Shown here: positions 25,076-31,296 of the stretch, in pieces
How the letters are laid out: each line of letters opens with the position of its first letter
Numbering within the stretch: position 1 is the stretch's first letter
Source of the DNA: Paenibacillus faecis
GTDB lineage: Bacteria > Bacillota > Bacilli > Paenibacillales > Paenibacillaceae
Length of the DNA: 64,000 nucleotides
Assembly: GCF_008084145.1 (NCBI RefSeq)
Contig: NZ_VSDO01000001.1
Span: 434,001-498,000 of the forward strand
Reading direction: 5' to 3'
Program-made: the position numbers and the translations under genes
Notes under the pieces: generated by a model
What the model saw: the letters and a program-made list of their open reading frames with translations, nothing else
Told to the model about the DNA's origin: nothing
The model's database searches: none

Positions 25076-25117
25076 TAGCGATTTTATCGCTAAATCTCAA
25101 TAGCGAATTACTCGCTA
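25076..25117. promoter_or_regulatory. Two operator palindromes between divergent genes
   Basis: TAGCGATTTTATCGCTA (25076-25092) and TAGCGAATTACTCGCTA (25101-25117) share TAGCGA-N5-TCGCTA, with centres 25 bases apart. They lie between the DUF6809-like gene and the XRE gene and are the likely binding sites of that XRE repressor. Confidence 0.75.
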
Positions 25118-25144
25118 GAGTATTTTTATGTTGGAGGTGTTTGT

Positions 25145-25363
25145 ATGTACCCAAGAATTAGAAGCTTACGTGAAGATAAGGATTTAACTCAATCTCAAAT
25201 TGCTGCATACCTCAACTGTAGTCAACGTATATACAGTAATTATGAACGCGGTGAAGTTGATATTCCAACCGCCATACTCATTAAACTTGCCGACTTCCAC
25301 CATACCAGCACCGATTATCTTCTTAATAGAACTAACATTAAACAAGCTTATCCCAAAGATTGA
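25145..25363 (+). CDS. XRE-family transcriptional regulator, cassette gene
   Basis: A 72-residue single-domain regulator. The helix-turn-helix is DLTQSQIAAYLNCSQRIYSN followed by YERGEVDIPTAILIKLADF and the terminal YLL motif of Cro/CI-type proteins. GGAGGTG precedes the start. It is the only intact plus-strand gene in the array and shares its cassette with the divergent DUF6809-like gene. Confidence 0.85.
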   Translation: MYPRIRSLREDKDLTQSQIAAYLNCSQRIYSNYERGEVDIPTAILIKLADFHHTSTDYLLNRTNIKQAYPKD

Positions 25364-25403
25364 AAAAGATTTTGGGGGTACTTATTTCACTATCGTTGAT
25401 TTC

Positions 25404-25566
25404 AGTTAACGTTCTTGTGTTCACGAACCCGAGAGGCTTAAGGAGCGCTAGCCCCTGGTGGCTCTGCCACTCAGCCTCGCAGGGTTGTCTGGCTGCATCC
25501 ACTTCCCCCGACTACTCCTCTGCCAAACCGAGGGCGTCAGCCCGATGCATGAACACGGTGTTAGAT
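25404..25566 (-). repeat. attC-like site 11 (163 bp)
   Basis: Ends AGTTAAC and GTTAGAT. Arms GTGTTCACGA and GCATGAACAC. The loop includes GAGGCTTAAG and GGGTTGTCTGG. Confidence 0.85.
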
Positions 25567-25570
25567 GAAG

Positions 25571-26077
25571 TTACCTTGAGCTACTCACAAAATCCCTCAT
25601 GCCCTCTCTTAGCATGCTAACCCCTTCTTCTACACTCTTCATATTCTCATCGTCATTCATATTATTCCTTGCATGTAATAATGCCGGTCTTAATGATTCT
25701 ACTGAATTTCCAAATTGATACATCCATTCATATCTAGGAACCATCCATAAATGAAAGTGGTGTGTTGTATCTTCATTATAAAAATAATAGACCTTATCAA
25801 TTCCCAATCGTTTTCTTTGTTCACTTCTGAGCTTATGGATTAACGAAATAAATTCTAATCGCTCTTCATCTGTTAATTCATCCATACAGTAAAAATGCCT
25901 CTTTGAAGCCAATATAACTAACCCTTTAATTGGGTAAGCAATATCCTGATGGACATGAAAGTTGCTTGATTCAAAAATCACTCCACCTGTTGAAGAAATC
26001 AAACCACTTGTCAATGCGCAGCTTACACATTCAACTTCTACTGATCTTCCATCAGCCAATGTAATTAGTCTTGGCAT
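25571..26077 (-). CDS. HIT-like (histidine triad) protein, cassette gene
   Basis: A 168-residue HIT-like protein when started at the ATG at 26077-26075, which has GAGGTG upstream; a longer frame to 26128 runs into the cassette junction. The triad-type motif is HHFHLWMVPRYE near residue ~112, and GLVILASKRHFYCMDELTDE precedes it as in HIT hydrolases. ECVSC near the start may bind metal. Members cleave nucleotide phosphoramidates or dinucleotides. It is the first cassette at the intact end of the array. Confidence 0.75.
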   Translation of the reverse strand: MPRLITLADGRSVEVECVSCALTSGLISSTGGVIFESSNFHVHQDIAYPIKGLVILASKRHFYCMDELTDEERLEFISLIHKLRSEQRKRLGIDKVYYFYNEDTTHHFHLWMVPRYEWMYQFGNSVESLRPALLHARNNMNDDENMKSVEEGVSMLREGMRDFVSSSR

Positions 26078-26126
26078 TATGCACCTCATAGTTTTTGATT
26101 TTGAAAAGAACTTGCATCGTAATTTC

Positions 26127-26178
26127 ATCTAACGTTCCGCATCTATGACGCGACCCGGCCTTAGATAACTCTTAAGTT
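26127..26178 (-). repeat. attC-like site 12 or attachment junction, truncated
   Basis: Core ATCTAAC (GTTAGAT on the minus strand) and one arm (GCATCTATGA) are present, followed by CCCGGCCTTAGATAACTCTT as in the CCCAGCC-type loops, then the similarity ends near 26178. This is either a truncated attC or the junction with a former primary site. Confidence 0.65.
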
Positions 26179-26316
26179 AATACGTATATTTAATTCGTTT
26201 AAAAAACGTGAAATCCTTTATCCAAGCGGCTTTTACGGTTTCACAGGGTCTGTGAATATTTCAAAAGTTGATATATTTTGTGGGCAAGTTGTGGGCATGC
26301 TCCCAACAACAAAAAA

Positions 26317-26346
26317 AGACTACAGAGGCATAATTGCTCCTGTAGT
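26317..26346. terminator. Bidirectional terminator
   Basis: GACTACAG (26317-26324) pairs with CTGTAGTC (26339-26346), with A tract before and T tract after. Between it and site 12 lies GTGGGCAAGTTGTGGGC (26281-26297), a double repeat reminiscent of phage attachment regions, but no integrase gene is present. Confidence 0.8.
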
Positions 26347-26464
26347 CTTTTCATTTACTCGGCTGCCAATATATCCTCGATCCGAATCCACTGCCATTCA
26401 CCCGGACCGGTAGAAAGTTTAACCTCCCGCCGTTTAGTTTACGTCGCTTTTCTACGTTCACTTC

Positions 26465-26806
26465 CTATTCTCTTGGCGCGAATCCCAATTCGAGTATATC
26501 CGCCATGCCGAACCATTCGCCGTCAACCATAAAGCGGCCGGACCGTAGATCGAGCCGTTCAATTACGCCGACGACTCGCACGTCTTCGAACTCGTCAAAC
26601 ATGCGCAAATTAACCGGCTGTTTAGCGCGATGTGTCTCGACCAGAAAACGCGAAATCTGCTCCGTGAGCTGTCCATCGATTTCCGGACGGCTCTTGCGTT
26701 TTTCCTCATGTTGAGCGCGCAACATCGCCTCTTTATCCTCTGGCAGGATCATGCGGGAGGACTCGCATAGCATATTCGACCCCGGCGTAAGTTTGTTCGT
26801 TGACAT
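26465..26806 (-). CDS. YolD-like family protein
   Basis: A 113-residue YolD-like protein started at the ATG 26806-26804, preceded by AGAGGTGA. It has SSRMILPEDKEAMLRAQHEE, then the domain core RMFDEFEDVRVVGVIERLDL with the metal/ligand-type residues and FMVDGEWFGMADILELGFAP. YolD-like proteins usually accompany UvrX-type Y-family polymerases; none is found here. The promoter carries a LexA box at 26837-26850, so it should be induced by DNA damage. Confidence 0.8.
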   Translation of the reverse strand: MSTNKLTPGSNMLCESSRMILPEDKEAMLRAQHEEKRKSRPEIDGQLTEQISRFLVETHRAKQPVNLRMFDEFEDVRVVGVIERLDLRSGRFMVDGEWFGMADILELGFAPRE

Positions 26807-26836
26807 ATCCGAATCACCTCTGCGGATATTATATAC

Positions 26837-26850
26837 CGAACAAATGTTCC
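26837..26850 (-). promoter_or_regulatory. LexA (SOS) box upstream of the yolD-like gene
   Basis: CGAACAAATGTTCC agrees with the Gram-positive consensus CGAAC-N4-GTTCG except in the last base. ATATAATATCC (a -10) lies just downstream on the minus strand, so a bound repressor would block the promoter. Confidence 0.75.
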
Positions 26851-27067
26851 TATTCAACGAGAAAATTTTACGATAGCTCTCTAATCGGATTTATCGAGCT
26901 TGGCGCGGGGCCGACGGAGAAAGAGGCTTTTTATGGCGTGAGTCAGGGAGTGGTTACCGGAGAGGATCGATTTTGTTTACGGAGACGTGGAAAAGGCCCG
27001 TGTGAAAATACGGAATTGGACTCGCGCATGAATGCTGAGAAATTCGGTGTTTTAGAGTTCATGATGA

Positions 27068-27104
27068 AAAAATCCCGCTAACCAGTGAAGGTGCGGGATT
27101 TTTT
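27068..27104. terminator. Rho-independent terminator
   Basis: AAAATCCCGC pairs with GCGGGATTTTTT around ATGCTAACCAGTGAAGGT-type sequence. It lies directly behind the stop of the gene at 27109 (minus). The gap 26860-27067 contains no gene I can support. Confidence 0.8.
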
Positions 27105-27108
27105 CTCA

Positions 27109-28152
27109 TTATTCCACAGTTATTTCTTCGGCTTCTAGCCTCAGTAATTTATTATTACTTGAATAAACAACAAAGCCAGATACCTTCACTCTTTTTTTAA
27201 GAAATCGTTCAAGACTTTGCTCACCATCATCATTTAATAAGTAACATCTTATTTCATCATGCTTAACATCTTCAAAAACAAATGGTCGAATAATTAAACT
27301 CTTATCGTCTAAATCAACACCACGTACTTTCCCCTTACCATGTACAAATTCTTTATTCACTAGTTTTTTTGCTTGTTTTGATAATTGTTTACGCGTGTGT
27401 TTGGTTGTATTGACTATACGCTGACGAAAAGTTACACTGTTTCCTTCAAAGGAAATTGCGTCAATATTAGACTGAGAACTAGGTGTAACCTGCTTAGCAT
27501 AGTGAATAATTTTTAAAACATCTCTTTCGTTATACTTTTCAACCAACCCACTTAAAATTTCTTCATCTTCTGCTGAAGCAAGTGCAGATAATAATAGCTG
27601 CATTGATTCAACAGCCATCTCATTTTGGGTAGCTAGTTCTCTAAGTTTTTCCCACGGATCCTTATTATAGCTAAACATATCCAGTTGTTCATCATCGATA
27701 TCTACTTTCAAATTAGGCGATTTCAAACCTAATTTCAGACTTCCTGTAGCTGTTGTAGTAAGATCGAATGAAAGCGGAAACTCATTTGTAATAGATTTAA
27801 TATCAATATTACGAGCTTTTGCAATTAAGTTTAAGGATTGTCTATTAGCGTTAGATAATTTACTTAAAAAGTTACCAACCAAGCCAATTGGCCCCTTACC
27901 TGATTGGAAATCCTCTCCATTAATTCGAATCCAAAGGTCAACATCCTTGTCAGGTTGAGATAATTTCAAATCGACTTCCTCATTTAACAATTCATTAAGA
28001 CGATCTTTCATGCTGTCCACTAAATATTTTGCCGAAGGTTCATAAATGTTGAGTAATTCAGAATTATCTTTATAAGTTGATCTTATTCTTTCCAAGTTCT
28101 TTTGGGCTTCTTTTAATTTTTCTATTGTTTCTGACAAGGTGTCAATAACCAT
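27109..28152 (-). CDS. Hypothetical partner of a nucleotidyltransferase-fold protein
   Basis: A 347-residue soluble protein. Residues ~1-60 form a coiled coil (LSETIEKLKEAQKNLERIRS). The middle contains FDLTTTATGSLKLGLKSP, a beta-rich stretch, and the C-terminal ~100 residues another beta domain (KGKVRGVDLDDKSLIIRPF). No family is recognised. The start and the stop of the gene upstream share base 28152, so the two proteins are translated as a pair and probably act together. A toxin-antitoxin or defence role is possible but only inferred. Confidence 0.6.
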   Translation of the reverse strand: MVIDTLSETIEKLKEAQKNLERIRSTYKDNSELLNIYEPSAKYLVDSMKDRLNELLNEEVDLKLSQPDKDVDLWIRINGEDFQSGKGPIGLVGNFLSKLSNANRQSLNLIAKARNIDIKSITNEFPLSFDLTTTATGSLKLGLKSPNLKVDIDDEQLDMFSYNKDPWEKLRELATQNEMAVESMQLLLSALASAEDEEILSGLVEKYNERDVLKIIHYAKQVTPSSQSNIDAISFEGNSVTFRQRIVNTTKHTRKQLSKQAKKLVNKEFVHGKGKVRGVDLDDKSLIIRPFVFEDVKHDEIRCYLLNDDGEQSLERFLKKRVKVSGFVVYSSNNKLLRLEAEEITVE

Positions 28153-28688
28153 CAGATTTCACCCCCATCTAAGTATACCTTAAGTATACCCTTGCTTCGA
28201 GGAACTATAACCCAATCAGGGTCTCTTTCCGGATCCTTGTCTCTAAGCTTCCCCTTCGATCCGCCAGTGCAGAAAAAATAAGCCCACTGATTCAACATAT
28301 CCTCTGAATCAGCCAGTAGTAAATGCGCTCCAAACATATTTCTAATGGCTAATTGATTATTTGGATTTAAAAACAAGGTAATTGCCTGCTTATCATGCTC
28401 ATCCAAGGTAGTAAATGCTTCAGAAACAACCTCCGGTGGAATGTACGCTGCAAAATCAACATCGCCAGGTTCTTTTCTTCCTGTAACAAAGCTCCCGTCG
28501 ATTAATATAGCTTTTGGTGTTAACCCGACGTCAATAAGTCTATTGATTAACCCCTTGAACATTCTCCATAGTTTTTTTCTTTTTTCCGTGAATAAGAACG
28601 CATGTTCTATATCCTTTATTGTACACTCATGAATACCTTCAGGTAAATGGTATCCATCACAAAATTCAGGGATATTATTCAAAATCAA
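28152..28688 (-). CDS. Nucleotidyltransferase-superfamily protein (DUF6932-like)
   Basis: A 178-residue protein. ILIDGSFVTGRKEPGDVDFA carries the nucleotidyltransferase G-S-x(n)-D-x-D signature (GS at ~66, D-V-D about ten residues later). No third catalytic acid is obvious. The C-terminus contains ERDPDWVIVPRSKGILKVYL. Minimal nucleotidyltransferases often occur as toxins or in defence modules. It is the first gene of the pair with 27109-28152. Confidence 0.65.
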   Translation of the reverse strand: MILNNIPEFCDGYHLPEGIHECTIKDIEHAFLFTEKRKKLWRMFKGLINRLIDVGLTPKAILIDGSFVTGRKEPGDVDFAAYIPPEVVSEAFTTLDEHDKQAITLFLNPNNQLAIRNMFGAHLLLADSEDMLNQWAYFFCTGGSKGKLRDKDPERDPDWVIVPRSKGILKVYLDGGEI

Positions 28689-28891
28689 TACAGCCCTTCT
28701 TTATATAATGGTAATATTTGAGAGTATTAATTCTCCTCAATTTTCACCCATTAAAGAAGGTATGTCAATTGTTATATGATCCAAAATAAAAAAGTTACTA
28801 AACTTTAGCCAAACTTAAACATAAAATAAAAAGACCCCCGCCAGCTTGAAGCGCTCCCCGTCAAGTAGACAGTACAAAAAATAAAAGTCAA

Positions 28892-29677
28892 TTAAGCGGC
28901 CTTGGTCCTGAATTCCATTGGACTGAGGCCGTTTAGTTTTGCTTGTAGTCTTTCATAATTGTAAAAGTGTATGTAGTCATCAATATCCTTTTTGAGTTCC
29001 TCAAAGCTTCGGTAGGTATGCAAATAATACTTTTCACATTTCAAGGTTCCCCAGAAGGATTCCATCGGTCCATTATCAATGCAACGACCCACACGGGACA
29101 TACTCTGCTTTATTTTAGCTTCGTCCAACAGCTCCTTAAAGCGCAGTGATGTATACTGAAAACCGCGGTCACTATGAAGCAGCGGTGTGCTATCGGGTGC
29201 TGACTGCAGGGCTAGATCCAACGTCTGAAACACGAGAGGATTATTATTGGAGTGTCCCAGTACGTAGGAAATAATCGATTTGTCATGAAGATCAAGGATT
29301 GCGCTTAAATAGGCCTTCTGGCCATTACCGTATTTAAATTCCGTGACATCCGTTACCCACTTCTCATTCGGCGCTTCGGCCTGGAACTTACGATTAAGTA
29401 TGTTCTCAGCCACCTGCTGCGGCGTAGAACGCTGGTACTTCCTTTTCTTTCTACGGATGACGGACTGGATTCCTTTAATCTTCATAAGTCGTTGCACTCG
29501 CTTAAGGTTAATCGCTTTTTGCATTTGTCGACACATATGTAGTGTTAATTGCCGGTAACCGAAGGTGCCCTCGACCTTCTCGTACAAGGACATCATAACC
29601 TCCGTCAGCTCTCTGTTCTCCATCTCGCGCTTCCCAGGAATGTGGTTAAGCCACTTGTAATAGCTTGACCTTGACAC
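28892..29677 (-). CDS. IS3-family transposase OrfB (DDE catalytic subunit)
   Basis: A 261-residue integrase-core protein. It includes WVTDVTEFKYGNGQKAYLSA (first Asp), LHSDRGFQYTSLRFKELLDE (second Asp) and MESFWGTLKCEKYYLHTYRS (the Glu), followed by the D-Y-I-x-x-Y-N-x-x-R-x-Q pattern (YIHFYNYERLQAKLNGLSP) of IS3 transposases. In a functional element it is made as an OrfAB fusion by programmed frameshifting. The upstream orfA is damaged here. Confidence 0.9.
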   Translation of the reverse strand: MSRSSYYKWLNHIPGKREMENRELTEVMMSLYEKVEGTFGYRQLTLHMCRQMQKAINLKRVQRLMKIKGIQSVIRRKKRKYQRSTPQQVAENILNRKFQAEAPNEKWVTDVTEFKYGNGQKAYLSAILDLHDKSIISYVLGHSNNNPLVFQTLDLALQSAPDSTPLLHSDRGFQYTSLRFKELLDEAKIKQSMSRVGRCIDNGPMESFWGTLKCEKYYLHTYRSFEELKKDIDDYIHFYNYERLQAKLNGLSPMEFRTKAA

Positions 29678-29766
29678 CCCGGCAGCTGCATAAAAGCTGT
29701 ATACTGAGTGACTCTGCTTTTGGACAGCTTGAATGGCAAGGTAGATCTTCTCTTGCCGATGCTGGC

Positions 29767-30442
29767 TCAGGGACGCCTCCTTTCGAGATCTTGTAACTTT
29801 TTTAAGAAAGCATTCTCCGCTCGGAGCCGTTCGTTTTCGTACTCGAGCTTCTTCATGGCAAGCTTTTGCTGATCCGTTTCGCTTAGCTCTTCAGGCGACT
29901 TTGTACGTCCTCTGCCGTCCTGTAAAGCATCCTGACCACCTACTTCATACTTCCTTACCCATCCGTATACTTGCTGGTAAGAAACCTGGAACTGCCTTGC
30001 TGTTTTTGTATAGTCTTGTCCATTTGCAAGGCAGTAGAGGACAATGTCAATTCTCTCCTGCCATGTCGTGGAACGTCCCTTGGTCATAGCCGTTGTTCCT
30101 CCTGTATAGGCTTTTAAACTGCTATGACTATTATACTTCTTAATCCAGTTGGCGAGTTGCGTTCGACTCGCAATCCGATATTTATCAATGATTTGATTCT
30201 GCGACACCCCCCATCCAGATAATCCTTAACCGCTTGGTGCTTTAGCTCTCGGAATAACTCCGATTATGAGTGCGGATTTCTAATCCCTCGTATCCATATA
30301 ACCGATAACGATGTTGCCATTTGGCTATTGTGGACTTATTAAAGCCATGCTTCCTGGCGGCTTCCTTCACTCCAATAAGGCCCCTTTCAATCTCTTGAAG
30401 GATGGCTAACTTCTCAATAGCACTGGGCTTGTCTGTAGGCAT
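29767..30442 (-). pseudogene. IS3-family OrfA, frameshifted
   Basis: Two open segments of one OrfA. 30442-30242 carries the first helix-turn-helix (EIERGLIGVKEAARKHGFNK). 30207-29767 carries a second (DYTKTARQFQVSYQQVYGW) and the leucine-rich tail (EYENERLRAENAFLKKLQDL). Between them about 35 bases read in the third frame (ELKHQAVKDYLDGG). Two small indels, the second in a six-G run near 30209, disrupt the protein. Confidence 0.8.
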
Positions 30443-30573
30443 GAAAAAAAAACTCCCCTCACAGTAACAGGTTTTATTATTTCACCTGTCTACTGTATGG
30501 GGAGCATATCAGCAGAGTTCTGCCTTCCGATGCTTTCGGATACCCGTTTATGTATGCTCTGGGCACTCCTCTT

Positions 30574-31296
30574 CTATCCCTTCACCTTCAATCCCAACAG
30601 CTTCGCAAACCCGATCGCCTGCTCGGGCGCCACGGTGCATCCCGCCAGTGCGTCTACCGGAATGTCGATTCGGTCATACGTGCACGTGCTGATATCCATC
30701 CCCTTCAGCGAGGTGTTGTTGAAATCCGCTTCGTTCAGGTCACACACGTCGAGCTCCACATCCTTGAACTTGCAGCCATAAAACGTCGCATTCTGCAAAA
30801 CACTGCCTGTAAAGCGCACCTGCTTGAGCGAAGCCTCGCCGAAATCGGACAGGTTCATGATACAGTTTTCAAAGGTGACGAACCCGAGGTTGGCCTTGCT
30901 CAGATTGATGCCGGTCAATTTGCAGTCCTTGAAATGGACGCGGTGGATCACACCTTTTTGCAAGACGGCATTGGACAGGTCGCAGTTTTCCAGAACCGCG
31001 TCGGTCAGGTCCATCCGGTCGAAAGTGGTATGGGCAAAAGAACATCCGCGCAGCCTTACTTTGGCCAAAATGCACCGATCCATGACCTCATATTCGAACC
31101 GGTCGCCGCTGAGCAGCCCGTTCACTAGTTCACGGTCCTCGTCCTCCAGGACATCCTCCCACCGTGCCTCGTTCAACTCCGCCGGAAGCTGAGGTGCCAT
31201 CATTTTTATTCTCGCCGCCATGTCTTTATCCCCTTCAAAAATTAAATTTAATGCGTATCTAAAGCGCTCCCGCTCCGTTAGCTGTTCGGCTTTCAA
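30574..31296 (-). CDS. Pentapeptide-repeat protein
   Basis: A 240-residue protein. The N-terminal ~75 residues are helical (LTERERFRYALNLIFEGDKD). Then ~28 pentapeptide repeats of the A(D/N)LXX type follow, for example DRMDLTDAVLENCDLSNAVL and CDLNEADFNNTSLKGMDIST, which build a right-handed beta-helix. Such proteins can mimic DNA (as Qnr/MfpA do) or act as adaptors. Its start overlaps the helicase stop by four bases, making it the fourth member of that operon. Confidence 0.75.
   Translation of the reverse strand: MKAEQLTERERFRYALNLIFEGDKDMAARIKMMAPQLPAELNEARWEDVLEDEDRELVNGLLSGDRFEYEVMDRCILAKVRLRGCSFAHTTFDRMDLTDAVLENCDLSNAVLQKGVIHRVHFKDCKLTGINLSKANLGFVTFENCIMNLSDFGEASLKQVRFTGSVLQNATFYGCKFKDVELDVCDLNEADFNNTSLKGMDISTCTYDRIDIPVDALAGCTVAPEQAIGFAKLLGLKVKG

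Larger units (their letters stand above)
28847..30511 (-). mobile_element. IS3-family (IS150-like) insertion sequence
   Basis: The ends are imperfect inverted repeats. The left reads TGAAGCGCTCCCCG and then AGTAGACAG; the right, read inward on the other strand, TGATATGCTCCCC and then AGTAGACAG, both beginning TG as in the IS3 family. Length is 1665 bp. It contains orfB intact and orfA broken. I see no convincing target duplication. It lies at the boundary between the AT-rich accessory half and the GC-rich half. Confidence 0.85.

Noticed and set aside
18067..26180. CRISPR array interpretation of the repeats
   Set aside because: Repeats are 50-196 bp, divergent and palindromic, separated by whole genes of varied length, with no short uniform spacers and no cas genes.
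26178..26310. Phage integrase remnant at the end of the array
   Set aside because: The GTGGGCAAGTTGTGGGC repeat suggests an attachment region, but no integrase reading frame of more than a few codons could be followed.
26800..27081. Plus-strand 93-codon open frame between the yolD-like gene and 27109
   Set aside because: Starts inside the yolD promoter, has no ribosome binding site and no recognisable domain.
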